Below are positions 24,114-35,481 of a DNA stretch of 64,000 nucleotides, one piece after another. Numbering within the stretch: position 1 is the stretch's first letter; the number at the start of each line of letters is the position of its first letter. The stretch spans positions 7,635,776-7,699,775 of the forward strand of contig NC_034009.1 in assembly GCF_000346465.2 (NCBI RefSeq), read 5' to 3'. The translations under genes and the position numbers were made by a program. This stretch comes from Prunus persica (Eukaryota > Streptophyta > Magnoliopsida > Rosales > Rosaceae). A model generated the notes under the pieces. It was not told the DNA's origin, searched no databases, and saw only the letters and a list, made by a program, of their open reading frames with translations.

Positions 24114-27100
24114 TTAGAGGACTCTTGAATGCTCCCCCTGATTTTGCATGCTCCAACTTGATTTCTTGCAGAGTTGTCGTAATCCGATGTCATGCACTAA
24201 CTTTTGGAATGTACATTTCGGCAATGATTTAGTGAATAGATCTGCCAGGTTATCGCTTGAGCGGATTTGTCTGACTTTGATTTCTTGACTTTTCTGGAGC
24301 TCGTGTGTATAGAAAAACTTTGGTGATATGTGCTTAGTCCTGTCACCCTTGATATACCCTCCTGTGATCTGAGCAATACAAGCTGCATTGTCCTCATTCA
24401 GGATTGTTGGAGTGTCTGTTGCTGAGGGTAGGGCACACGTGCTCCGGATGTGATGGATCACCGACCTTAACCAAATGCATTCACGACTGGCTTCATGGAG
24501 GGCAAGTATTTCTGAGTGATTGGAAGATGTGGCCACTAGTGTTTGTTTCGTTAAGCGCCATGAGATTGCAGTTCCTCCGCATGTAAATACATACCCAGTC
24601 TGTGATCGTCCTTGATGTGGATCAGAGAGATATCCTGCATCTGCATAACCAACAATACTCTGGGAGCTGGTCGATTCACTGGAATAGAATAAGCCCATGT
24701 CTGTTGTCCCACGAAGGTATCGTAGGACATGTTTGATGCCGGTCCAATGTCGCCTTGTTGCAGCAGAACTGTACCTTGCTAACAGATTTACTGAAAATGA
24801 TATGTCTGGTCTGGTACATTGTGCCAGGTACAATAAAGCACCTATTGCACTAAGATATGGTACTTCTGGACCAATGACCATTTCATCATCCCCTTTTGGA
24901 CGATATGGGTCTTTCTTAGTGTCAAGCGACCGAACGACCATTGGAGTGCTAAGTGGATGGGCTTTATCCATGCCAAACCGTTTCAATACTTTTTCAGTAT
25001 AAGTTGATTGATGCACCAAAATTCCATTAGCACTATGCTCAATCTGCAAGCCAAGACAATATTTTGTCTTTCCAAGGTCTTTCATCTCAAATTCACGTTT
25101 GAGATAATCAGCAGTCTTTTGAAGCTCTTCAGAAGTTCCAATCAGGTTCATGTCGTCGACATATACTGCCACTATCGCAAATCCAGACTCTGATTTCTTA
25201 ATAAACACACATGGGCAAATAGGATCATTTGTGTATCCTTCCTTCAGTAAATACTTACTGAGACGATTGTACCACATTCGTCCAGATTGTTTTAGCCCAT
25301 ATAATGATCTTCTCAATTTAACTGAGAACATGCCCCGTGGTTTATTTCTGGCTGCTTCAGGCAGCTTGAATCCTTCTGGAACTTTCATGTATATATCTGT
25401 ATCCAATTCTCCATACAGATATGTAGTAATGACATCCATGAGTCTCATTTCAAGTTTTTCCGAAACCGCCAAACTTATTAAGTAACAGAATGTAATTGTG
25501 TCCATTACTGGAGAGTACGTTTCTACATAATCAATTCCAGGCCTTTGTGAAAAACCTTGCGCAACGAGTCGCGCTTTATACCTTGAGATCTCATTTTTCT
25601 CATTGCGCTTTCTTGTAAATACCCACTTGTAACCTACAGGGTTCACATAGGGTGGAGTTGGAATAATATGTCCAAAAACACTCCTTTTTTCCAAAGAATT
25701 TAATTCTGCCTGGATTGCATCTTTCCATTTGGGCCAATCTTGCCTCTGTGTACATTCATTAATAGAGCATGGCTCAATATCATCATCTTTTATGATCTCA
25801 GCAGCTACTGAGAATGCAAATATATCATCGATGATCATCTCATTTCTACTCCACAATTCATCAGTGGACGCATAATTTATGGAGATTTCTTGACTTTCAG
25901 GTACAGTTGCCACTCCAGGGGCACTTGCCTCACTAACGACGTTTTCCTTTTCAGGAAGTACCTGTCCCTCTTTGGGGGCATTTGAATTATGAATTGTGGG
26001 CTCTCTATTTATTTCATTTGGATTCATTTTGTCCATCAACTTCCTCTTTCGAGGAACTGAATCCTTTGAGCCTAGTGGTCTGCCACGCTTCAGGCATGCA
26101 ACAGATGAACCATTTGCTGGCACATTGCCTTGTCCATTATGGACATCAATCCGTGCGGGTGCATTTGCAGCTGGGATATGAGATTTCGTCACCTTTGCTG
26201 CATCATTAAATGCATCTGGCATCTGATTTGCAATACTTTGGAGGTGAACGATCCTTCTCACTTCGTTTTCGCATTGAGCAGTATGAGGATCGAGATGAGA
26301 CAATGTGGATACATTCCATGATAATTCATGTCGTTTTTCAGGAATGAGTTTGCCTTGTTCTTTAGACACAGATTTTTCTCCACCTAATGATGGGAAGATT
26401 GTCTCATCAAAATGGCAATCCGCAAACCGTGCGGTAAAAATATCACCCGTCAGGGGTTCCAAATATCTGATGATAGATGGTGACTCAAAACCCACATAAA
26501 TTCCCAATCTGCGTTGAGGGTCCATCTTAGTACGTTGCGGTGGTGCAATGGGCACATATACCGCACACCCAAAAATTCTTAAATGTGAAATGTTTGGTTG
26601 ATTCCCCAATACGAGTTGTATTGGAGAATATTGATTGTTGGCGACGGGCCTCAATCGCACAAGTGATGCTGCATGTAAAATGGCATATCCCCAAGCAGAA
26701 ACTGGCAACTTTGTTTTCATTAGCAAAGTGCGTGCTATCAACTGAAGGCGCTTAATTAAAGCTTCTGCCAAGCCATTTTGAGTATGCACATGGGGAACAG
26801 GGTGTTCAATGTCAATGCCTAGTGACATGCAGTAGTCATCAAAAGTTTGAGATGTAAATTCACCAGCATTATCGAGTCTGATTGACTTAATGGGATAATC
26901 TGGGAATTGGGCTCGTAATTTAATTATCTGAGCCAAAAGTCTAGCAAATGCCATATTCCGAGTAGACAAAAGACAAACATGTGACCATCGAGTAGATGCG
27001 TCCACCAAGACCATAAAGTACCGAAATGGTCCACATGGGGGATGAATAGGTCCACAAATGTCCCCTTGAATTCTCTGCAAAAATGATGGAGACTCAACAT

Positions 27101-27827
27101 CAACCTTCGGTTGTGATGTTCTGATCACCAACTTCCCTTGTGAACAAGCTTGGCAAAAGATGTCACTTGATAACATAATGTGTTTAGTCAACAAGGGATG
27201 TCCTTTAGAGTTGGTGATGATTCTGCGCATCATTGTGGATCCAGGATGACCCAACCTGTCATGCCAAAGCTTAAAAGCATTTGAGTCAATGGACTCTTGG
27301 TCCATGACACTATGTGCCTCAATTGTCCGTATGGTTGTATAATACAACCCTGATGAGAGCGCACAAAGCCTCTCCAGTATACGCTTTTGGGTATCACTGG
27401 AGGTAATGCAAAGATATTCCATGTTTTTCTCTTTCTTTGTTTCAACATGGTAGCCATTCAAACGTATATCTTTGAAACTCAACAGATTCCTTCTGGAGTT
27501 AGATGAATACAAAGCATCTGGAATGGACAGTATTGTTCCATTTGGTAACATAATTTGGGCTATCCCTGAGCCTTCAATCAGATCTGCAGGACCTGATATG
27601 GTTGTTACCTTTGCTTTTGTTAGCATTAATTTTGAGAAATACTTCTGATCTTGAAGGATCGTATGAGTAGTCGCGCTGTCTGCGAGACAAATATCTTTGC
27701 CATAACCTTTGTTTTGAGGGCATCCATAATTTACATCCATGCCTTCAAATAAGCACACACACACTGTAATCAATAAAGAAGAAAACATTACCACTTTTAT
27801 TGGATGAAAAATTAAACAACACTTCAT
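24114..27827 (-). CDS. pol: Copia Pol polyprotein (protease-integrase-RT-RNase H)
   Basis: Open frame of 1237 codons, with no stop or frameshift. Protease: LADSATTHTIL with Asp50; the triad reads D-S-A rather than the usual D-S/T-G, seen in this plant lineage as far as I recall. Integrase: zinc-binding His189, His194, Cys225, Cys228 and catalytic Asp256, Asp319, Glu355 (35-residue spacing). Reverse transcriptase: Asp798 in LMDV and YVDD at 889-892. RNase H: Asp1063, Glu1106, Asp1146. The first 30 residues or so may not be translated. The frame differs from that of gag, which ends 27 bp upstream, so expression would need frameshifting, splicing or re-initiation, or the element has lost a fused frame. 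Order integrase before RT marks Copia. Confidence 0.92.
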   Translation of the reverse strand: MKCCLIFHPIKVVMFSSLLITVCVCLFEGMDVNYGCPQNKGYGKDICLADSATTHTILQDQKYFSKLMLTKAKVTTISGPADLIEGSGIAQIMLPNGTILSIPDALYSSNSRRNLLSFKDIRLNGYHVETKKEKNMEYLCITSSDTQKRILERLCALSSGLYYTTIRTIEAHSVMDQESIDSNAFKLWHDRLGHPGSTMMRRIITNSKGHPLLTKHIMLSSDIFCQACSQGKLVIRTSQPKVDVESPSFLQRIQGDICGPIHPPCGPFRYFMVLVDASTRWSHVCLLSTRNMAFARLLAQIIKLRAQFPDYPIKSIRLDNAGEFTSQTFDDYCMSLGIDIEHPVPHVHTQNGLAEALIKRLQLIARTLLMKTKLPVSAWGYAILHAASLVRLRPVANNQYSPIQLVLGNQPNISHLRIFGCAVYVPIAPPQRTKMDPQRRLGIYVGFESPSIIRYLEPLTGDIFTARFADCHFDETIFPSLGGEKSVSKEQGKLIPEKRHELSWNVSTLSHLDPHTAQCENEVRRIVHLQSIANQMPDAFNDAAKVTKSHIPAANAPARIDVHNGQGNVPANGSSVACLKRGRPLGSKDSVPRKRKLMDKMNPNEINREPTIHNSNAPKEGQVLPEKENVVSEASAPGVATVPESQEISINYASTDELWSRNEMIIDDIFAFSVAAEIIKDDDIEPCSINECTQRQDWPKWKDAIQAELNSLEKRSVFGHIIPTPPYVNPVGYKWVFTRKRNEKNEISRYKARLVAQGFSQRPGIDYVETYSPVMDTITFCYLISLAVSEKLEMRLMDVITTYLYGELDTDIYMKVPEGFKLPEAARNKPRGMFSVKLRRSLYGLKQSGRMWYNRLSKYLLKEGYTNDPICPCVFIKKSESGFAIVAVYVDDMNLIGTSEELQKTADYLKREFEMKDLGKTKYCLGLQIEHSANGILVHQSTYTEKVLKRFGMDKAHPLSTPMVVRSLDTKKDPYRPKGDDEMVIGPEVPYLSAIGALLYLAQCTRPDISFSVNLLARYSSAATRRHWTGIKHVLRYLRGTTDMGLFYSSESTSSQSIVGYADAGYLSDPHQGRSQTGYVFTCGGTAISWRLTKQTLVATSSNHSEILALHEASRECIWLRSVIHHIRSTCALPSATDTPTILNEDNAACIAQITGGYIKGDRTKHISPKFFYTHELQKSQEIKVRQIRSSDNLADLFTKSLPKCTFQKLVHDIGLRQLCKKSSWSMQNQGEHSRVL

Positions 27828-27853
27828 CTAATACAAATAGTACATTAAGGAAT

Positions 27854-28942
27854 TTAATCTAATTCGGACTCAGAAGCTTCATTCCCTTTTTCAGTAACAA
27901 AGTTAGAAACATCCAGATGCTTCTTGTTTAGCTGACGCGATATTTCTGATGAGCCATCTGTGACTGGTGGAGCATGATCAATATAATTTATCTCCACTTT
28001 CCTGTTCTTAAGTGAAGCTTGATAGAGATCCGCCAAATGCTTGGGCGTACGACATGCGCGCACCCAGTGTCCCTTTGCACCACATCTGTGACAAGTGCTT
28101 TCAACATTTCTAGGCACATGGCTCATCTGTGCCTTTCCCTTATTACGGGATGTATTTTTGCCATTCGTGGATGGACCGCTTCTTGGACCGAAACCCTCTG
28201 AACGAGCACCACGATCTTTTCTGCTTCCTTGCTAGCGGCCACGCTTGCCCCCTCGCCCACGTTTGTGGATACTACCACGAGATGAAGTGGCATTCACTTC
28301 CTGAGATGCAGCATTTATTTCAGGAAGTGGTGCTGAGCCTGTTGGGCGACATTGGTGATTCTTTAATAAGAGCTCATTATTCTGCTCAGCTAACAATAGG
28401 CAAGATACAAGTTCCAAGTACTTCTTGAAATCGCTATGTCTGTATTGCTGCTGAAGGAGGACATTTGAAGCATGAAAAGTGCTCAGAGTTTTTTCGAGCA
28501 TATCCTCCTCAGATATATTTTCCCCACATAGCCTCATTAATGAGGTAATTCTGTGCATAGCAGAGTTATACTCGGACACTGACTTGAAATCTTGAAATCT
28601 CAAGTGAGTCCATTCGTATCTAGCTCTTGGGAGAGTCACCATCCTCTGGTGATCGTATCTTTCACCTAGAGCTTTCCATAGAACCAACGGTTCATCAACC
28701 ACCACATATTCGCTCTTCAGCGCTTCATGGATGTGGCGGCGAAGAAAGATCATGGCCTTCGCATTCTCTTCAGGCGAAGCATCATTCTCATCTACAATTG
28801 TTTGTCCGAGGCCATTGGCTCGTAGATGAATTTTGGCATCCAAGACCCATGATAAATAGTTGTCCCCGGAAAGGTCCAAGGCAGCAAACTCTAGTTTTGC
28901 CAAATTTGCAATCCGAAACTTTAGGCTCGAGATCTGGGACAT
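27854..28942 (-). pseudogene. gag: Copia gag with one in-frame stop
   Basis: From 28942 the frame encodes a UBN2-type gag (LDLSGDNYLSWVLDAKIHL…) that would build the particle, ending in an Arg/Gly-rich stretch at an in-frame TAG (28229-28231). The same frame reopens directly and reaches a zinc knuckle CHRCGAKGHWVRAC (CX2CX4HX4C), about 28060-28100, and ends at 27854. Without the stop, gag would be about 362 residues. One point change seems to have cut the RNA-binding knuckle off the capsid domain. Confidence 0.85.
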
Positions 28943-29039
28943 TAAGCCACTTATTAATAGGAATTTCAGGCCCTCATTATTCAGGTATATTAATTGATGA
29001 TAAAAATAAAGTGCTATGAATTTGCTGGTATGGACGATA

Positions 29040-29400
29040 AACCTGCACCATACCTTAAATAAAATTAAATGTGCGGTAAAGTAAATTCATAAAGTAAATT
29101 GCTTGCTGTATGGACGTTAATTCCGCACCATACTTTAAATAAAAGGAAATATAAAGTATGAGGGTTAATTCCACATCATACTTTTAATAAAAGTAAATGT
29201 GCAGTAAAGTAAATTCATAAAGTTGAGGGTTAATTCCACATCATACTTTTAATAAAAGTAAATGTACAGTAAAGTAAATTCATAAAGTATGAGGGTTAAT
29301 TCCACATCATACTTTTAGTAAATGTACAGTAAAGTAAATTCATAAAGTATGAGGGTTAATTCCACATCATACTTTAAGTAAGAGTAAATGTGCTTGTATG
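29040..29400 (-). repeat. Tandem repeats in the Copia 5' leader
   Basis: Units of roughly 65-77 bp containing gagggttaattccacatcat and cagtaaagtaaattcataaa occur about four times between 29155 and 29395, with more degenerate copies on both sides. They lie between the primer site and gag, in the untranslated leader (nearly 1 kb long). Confidence 0.8.
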
Positions 29401-29934
29401 GGCACTAATTCTGCTCCATACTTTTAAATAAAAGTAAAGGCATGGACGATAAACTCGCGCCACCCTTTTAAATAAATATTGCCGTATGGGTAATAAACCT
29501 ACTCCATACCATAAATAAAATAAATATGGGAATAAAAACCTCCACCTAATGTATAAGAAGTCCATAATATATCATATATTGTGGGCAATATAACTGCGCC
29601 ACTATTCAAGATATAATAGATGGGTTTTAAGATCACACCATCATTTTATTACAATAATTTGTGTTACAACGCGATGGGTAAAAAAAATACACCACCATAA
29701 AATAACAGGACGGGGTATAAAACCACGTCATTCCAAATTACGTTACAAAGAAGTAAATTAAACAAGCATGGATGAAACAACATAGAAATTGTGAGAACAC
29801 AAAAAAGAAAGTTTGCATGTCGTCGTAGTAGTAAAGTGAGAGTGATATGACAGAAAGGAAACAGAGAAATAACCACATAGTGTTGAGTTGGGAAAAATTC
29901 AAAAATAAAAGGAGAGACTTTCGTGCTGATAACG

Positions 29935-30320
29935 TGTTATAAAACTAGAATAATCAGTTGATGAGAAGTACCACTGTAATATTAGGAGTGGAATTATATA
30001 TCTCTTTGTAGTGTTTACACTGACAGAATTTCTCCTCAGATAGACTCCACTCTTTCTCTTCTCTCTGACTCTCACTCTTTCTCTTTCTCTCTTCCGTTCT
30101 TTCTTTCCTCACTCTTTCTTCTTTTCTTTTTGGTGTGTTTTACAAGTGAATGAACGAGCCTATTTATAGACTAATCTTCCCAACATAATGATTTCATCTT
30201 TTGACTAATCTTCCTTCTTTTCTAACACCATCATTTCTCCTTTTGACTACCATACTCAATAAGATCATTTTTCTTCCATCATTTCTCTTTATGTGGGCTT
30301 CACCAATATTATTTATAACA
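29935..30320 (-). repeat. 5' LTR of the Copia element
   Basis: 386 bp; pairs with 23506-23891 with six visible base differences and no length difference. Being the upstream LTR on the element strand, it would hold the promoter. Confidence 0.92.
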
Positions 30321-30325
30321 GGAGT

Positions 30326-31320
30326 CAATTATTCATTGATTGTGGGAAGTATTACAAAAGTTGAAAGCCCAAACAACGTAGCCCATCACAAACAAGCCGA
30401 GCAAATGGGCTCAACATAAACATACATAAAAGAAATTCAAACTAGTTAAAGCCGAAGTGCATAAACTATAATGTACATAAACCCAAAAGTCTTTTAAAGA
30501 TCAATTCAAACTAGAGATGGCAACGGCCGGTTCGGAACTGGTTATGGTAATATCATCTCCGTCTCTATCCCCACTTCCATCCCTAATAATAATTTTCTGG
30601 GAGTCCCCGTCCTCATTCCCGTTGTGGAGCTTTCCACCAAATCCTCCCCGAATCCCCCATGTTTTTTCCCTAAAGATTGCCCTTCTTCCTTTCCCCTTTC
30701 CACACCATCCCAACCATCTTGTCGTCTGCTTCACAGAGCCACCATCTATCACGGTTATTATTAGTCTTGCCACCATCTATCACGGTTATTATTAGTCTTG
30801 CCACCATCTATCACGGTTATTATTAGTCTTGCCCACCACCAACAACCACATTCAAAGGATGTTGATTAGTGTCATCAAATTGAAATACCATGGGAATATG
30901 GGCACTACCAGGTTTGTTTATTGGGTTCAAACGAAGGACGCTAATGGAAACATGAAAGCCAACAATAAATGTTGATGGGTCCTCAAGCATTGCTCAGATT
31001 AATCTTTCCTTTGTGTTCTTTGGGTCTTTGGTGTTCTTTTTGTTTTTGGGTTTAAATCATGGGTGTTCTTTTCTGGTTTCAAATTACAACATATGCATAG
31101 ATATATAATTATATATATTATTAATTGACTTAATCATCTTGATTAACTTTCCAAACTTTTTATTTTAGTTAGTGTGCAATCATTAAGTTCTAATTATAGT
31201 GGACGATTTGAACTCTTCCTACCTTAATTGGTTGTGAATTAAAACTCTTTTTTTTTTTAAGGCATTTCCTATTAAAAAGAATTATATCATATTAAATTCA
31301 CACACGCAATACGAATATTA
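30326..31320. other. Intergenic spacer before duplication copy B
   Basis: No gene supported. Begins with the former insertion flank of the Copia element; contains a one-ended relic of the TAGGGATGGCAA element family near 30512-30680 and a 31-bp tandem repeat at 30738-30830. Confidence 0.5.
30738..30830. repeat. 31-bp tandem repeat, three perfect copies
   Basis: The unit gccaccatctatcacggtta plus ttattagtctt is present three times head to tail with no spacer (starts 30738, 30769, 30800). It is a minisatellite: there are no spacers, so it is not a CRISPR array. Confidence 0.9.
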
Positions 31321-32285
31321 TAAATGACATCATCAATATATCATTCTCTAAATTAATGCTCTTGATAACATATCATTCATAGTGGAACATTACAATCAGG
31401 CTGTATGACCTTCTTAATATAACATGTGTATAATATAATCATCATTATCGACTTCACCATTTTAAGTGGTTTGTATCAATATAAAACTTACCACTTAAGC
31501 CTCCTTCTTCTTCTTCTTATTATTATTATTTTATAATCTTCTCCCAGGTGTGGGTGGGATCTTAATCACACTCAAACACATTGGTTTCTTACACCACGAA
31601 AACATGGTAGGAGCATATACTTTGTTTTCCATTGGGGTTGGGTGGACAAAATAAAATCAAGTGTGGTAGTGTCAACCATAATTACTTAGTTGGACTAAAA
31701 TAATTATCTCCTCTTAATTTTATTTGTACTTTTTTTCATAAATAAATAAAAATATTTTATTTGTACTGTTGTCTAATTGCACAACCAACTTGTTTGGTTT
31801 TCATTATTATTTAATATTTTTTTGTTGTATGTATGGATAGATAATATCTGTTGATTTTTTTTAGCTCAGATTCAGCTGAGTTGGTGGTGGCTTTTCAGAA
31901 TCTCCGTGACAATTCTGTGTGGATTCTGATTTCAGCCACTTATTTGTATCTTTTATATATGCTAATTTGGAGCGGTGAAAGTGGTGTCACTGTATATATA
32001 TATATATATATATGCATGAGCGCACTACACTAACATAATTGTTTGCCCACCTGACTTGGTTGGTTGTGATACTATTTTAGTTGAATACATGATGGGTTCA
32101 ATTCACACTAATGTACATTAATAGGTAATTTTTGTAACAGGAACAAAAGAAAAAAAAATGATTTTTTTTTTTTATCACAAAACGTTTGTGAAATTCATGA
32201 AACTATCAGGTTGTGTCTTTTTTTTTTTTTTTGGTCATTTATGATCCTCAAAGTTAATAAACGTGCTCACAAGTAGTTTATGTTG

Positions 32286-32498
32286 GGGAGACTTTGGAAA
32301 AACCCAAAGGAGAGAGAAATTTTTTAAAAGAAGTCAAAATGGACAAAATTGCCCTTATTTAATTTTGGATTTCTCAAGGAATCCTTTACATTTGCATGTC
32401 TTTGATTTGAAAGTCGAGAGGTTTTTCTGTCTTTTTTGAAAAAACTTTGGCTTTTTTCAAAAGTGAAAGTTTTTTTATGGCTAAAACCTAAATTTACT
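32286..32498. mobile_element. 213-bp insertion with 9-bp target duplication
   Basis: Direct repeats tttatgttg flank the insertion (32277-32285 and 32499-32507). The corresponding place in duplication copy A (about 14372-14390) has a continuous sequence of the right length without it. No clear terminal inverted repeats; family unknown, with a 9-bp duplication suggestive of Mutator-like elements. Confidence 0.6.
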
Positions 32499-32671
32499 TT
32501 TATGTTGACATGTTCCGTCTACAAGTCTGTTAAATTGATGACATGGCACACATGTGGATTCATATATCCAATAATCTGATGCCACCTAGATTAAATAAAA
32601 ATGTATATTTAAAAAAATAATTTAAAAGTGATAAACCATCAAAGAAAACTTAAAAAATTAATAAATAAAAG

Positions 32672-33754
32672 AGATATTTGTAGAAATGTCACTTGAACTT
32701 ATACTTTAGTTTTAATTTGTCACCTGAAAAATAAATTTAAGAGAAATGTCACCTGAATTTTCCAAAATCTATAATTTGTCACCTGACTTTAATATCATCC
32801 AACTTTCCATCTATTTTGAAGTGTATTTTAGTCTTTTCATTTTCAAGGGTATTTTAAAAATGGAAAAAATTGTTTTTTTTTTAAAAAAAAAAAAAGCTTA
32901 AATGTACAAATGGATGGGGGGTTAAATGTAAAAACCTAAGTTTTCCATTTTTAACATATTGGCAAATTTTAAAAACTGATCAGACAAAAAAAATAAATAA
33001 ATAAATAATTAGAGAAAGGAAAAAAACTTGAAAAAAGGAAGGGGGTTGTCGGGGGAAGGAACAAAGGAGAGGTGGGAAGGATGGGCATGGCCAAATGGTA
33101 GAGATGGAGACAGAGAAGTGGGGTGACCCCCGAATGGGCACAGATTGGGGTGGAGATGGGTTGGAAAATCTAGGGTGAGCAACTAGGGATGGTGGGGCAG
33201 GGTTTGTTCTTGTGAGAGGAAGAGAGAGATATATATTAAGGGGTGAGATGGATCAGAGTTGGGGTGGTGGGTTGTTGTTGGGGAGAAAGAGAAGAGAGAA
33301 CAATGGTGGCTGGCGGTTGGGATTGGAGGATTGGAGGTGGTGTCTTTCATTTTTTTTATTTTTTATTTTTATGTTTTAAAAAAAATTATTTATTTATTAA
33401 GTTAACTCTTATTTATTTATTTATTTTAAATTGTATTGAAATAGAGTAGTGATGGTGGGTGTGGAAGATAAAGAGGGGGAAGAGAGAAGTTTTTGTTCAT
33501 AATTTTTCTTTTTATTTTTAATTATTTAAAAGATATATAATTTTTTTTATAATGAATTTCTATTTTTAAAATATTATTGAAAATAAAAAGACTAAATTAC
33601 CCTTCAAAATAGATGGAAAATTAGATGATGTTAAAGTCAAGTGACAAATGATTGATTTTGAAAAATTCAGGTGACATTTCTCTTAAATTTTTTTTTTCAT
33701 ATGACAAATTGAAACTAAGGTATAAGTTCATATGACATTTCTACAAATATCCCT
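32672..33754. mobile_element. Foldback element in copy B, absent from copy A
   Basis: 1083 bp. The left end, agatatttgtagaaatgtca, is mirrored by the right end (complement agggatatttgtagaaatgt). The inner arms also pair: gtcacctgaattttccaaaa against the sequence near 33650-33680. The empty site is visible in copy A at about 14544. Flanking aataaaag/aataaaat may be the target duplication. A reading frame at 33243-33449 inside is not convincing. Confidence 0.75.
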
Positions 33755-34536
33755 AAATAAAATAAAAACAAAATCACCACCTCCTCCATCGCACCCCAAT
33801 CCCTCTACCCCTCCCAGCTCCCCCTCCAGCTCCTACATAAAAAAATAATTAAAAATTAAAAATAGTAATAATAGTAATAATTTTTTTATAAAAAAAAAAA
33901 AAAAAAAAAAAAACCAGCACCACCAACCATGGCCCATTCAATGCGAACCCATCACAACGTATGCCTCTCTTCCATCTCTTCGATGAATCAATCAAGTGGT
34001 GCTGCAATTGTACTCAAAGCATAGTATCAGTGTGTATGGGGTTCCCAAAATTCCCAAATGCCCAAAGCTCATGAAATCCCCAATTTTTTGGTTAGCAATC
34101 ATCCCATAGGGGGAGGCGAGAGGGTGGGGAGGTGGGTGGGGATGGGGGATTGAGGTGCGATAGAGGAGGTGGTGATTTTTTTTTTTAAAATTACTTTTTA
34201 TTTAAATGTTTTCTTTTATGGTTTATCATTTTTAAATTATTTTTAAAAATAAATATTTATATTTGATCCACATGGCATTATGTCATTGGATATGCGAGGG
34301 CCACATGTGTGCCACATCATTAATTAACAGACTTTTGGACAGAATGACAAGAACTACTTGTGAGCATGTATGTTAACTTGAAGTACCACGAATAACAAAT
34401 AAACAAAACAAACACAACATAATAGTTTCGTAAACCTCATTATATGTTTTGCAATAAAACCGCCCCCTACCTCCCCCACCCCAAAAAAATAAAAGGGAAA
34501 CAAAACTAAAAGGAACTCACGAGCAATCCCTACACG

Positions 34537-34983
34537 CAATGGCGGACCCAGAAATTTTTTAGCGGAGGTGCAAAATTGATTAAGTATGAAAAATAGTTTT
34601 TCGGAATAATCATTTTCTCAAAATAATTTTTGGCGGCTTTTATTCCTTACACATTAAATAAGAAAACTTGATTTTATGGGATTTTAGTATGAAGTATATA
34701 TTGACTTAATGAGCCATCATTTTTAGCCTAAATCGTATTTTGTACTAAAACCGATTTTTCATATTTTGATTTGATAGGAATTTGATTTTCTAGTATTTTT
34801 ATTTGAATCCAAATGGGGGGTATTTCCTTATTTACATTGTAAACTTAAGTAAATGGAGTAATATAAAAATAAGGTAATCTGTACACCAGTTGAGCAAAGG
34901 GGCAGTTTGAAGCACCTACAATGGTTTTTCCGGCGAGGGGAGGTGCAAGTGCACCTCCTTGCGCCTATGTAGATCCGCCAGTG
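34537..34983. mobile_element. hAT-type MITE with perfect 8-bp target duplication
   Basis: 447 bp with ends CAATGGCGGACCC and (complement) CACTGGCGGATCTAC. Flanked by cctacacg at 34529-34536 and 34984-34991. Duplication copy A has a single uninterrupted cctacacg at 15234-15241, the unoccupied site. Non-coding. Confidence 0.88.
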
Positions 34984-35287
34984 CCTACACGGATGCTCCC
35001 TCTACAAACCTTTCTTCAGTTTTATGTTCACCTTTTTATTTATTAAAATTGCAGATCGTTTCTTCCACTCAATAACAAAATAAAAAAGAGAAAAAATTGA
35101 GCAATTGGCTCTTGCTAAATTCATTTTTAAAGAATCACTTGTTTCATTTGATGAGTCGAGAGAGAGAGAGATTACAGAGTTTTGTGGATGTACCATTTTC
35201 AATGTATGTGTGCTTTTGATGAGTGATTCTATTTGTACTACATTTATTGATCACATAGAGAGGTGGTGCACAATATGATCAATAAAT

Positions 35288-35481
35288 TGTTTAAGAATAT
35301 AAAGTTCTACATCGAAAACTTGACAAATAAAAATACAACATATATATGAATAGTTCCACTACTAATATCGCTCATTTTAGGATAAAACCTCGCACCTACT
35401 AAGTTTTGTAGGTGGCTAAGTTGAGGTTTATACCGGTGTTGCTAGTAGTGGGTCAATGTCCCGTCTCTCTGAAATTTAACA
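35288..35481 (+). mobile_element. LTR with adjoining primer-binding site, copy B
   Basis: Begins TGTTTAAGAATATAAAG and ends AAATTTAACA; immediately followed by TGGTATTAGAGCC (35482), the methionine-initiator-tRNA type primer site with one change. Same family as 7948-8143 and 15581. Confidence 0.7.

Larger units (their letters stand above)
23506..30320 (-). mobile_element. Full-length Copia LTR retrotransposon
   Basis: 6815-bp element on the minus strand. The 386-bp LTRs at 29935-30320 (5') and 23506-23891 (3') begin TGTT and end AACA on the element strand. It is flanked by 5-bp target repeats ggggt (23501-23505) and ggagt (30321-30325), with one mismatch. A polypurine tract (AAGGGGGAG on the minus strand) lies directly next to the 3' LTR. 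Next to the 5' LTR a GTTATCAGCACG-like sequence is the likely primer site. Domain order gag, protease, integrase, reverse transcriptase, RNase H defines Ty1/Copia. By eye the LTRs differ at six positions (about 1.6%), so insertion is fairly recent. Gag carries one in-frame stop, so it may not be autonomous. It lies between the two duplicated lyase blocks. Confidence 0.93.

Noticed and set aside
24697..25485. Plus-strand frames within the Copia region
   Set aside because: They are antisense shadows of the reverse transcriptase/RNase H coding sequence.
30738..30830. Short direct repeats considered as a CRISPR-like array
   Set aside because: Three head-to-tail 31-bp units without spacers in a plant nuclear context are a minisatellite.
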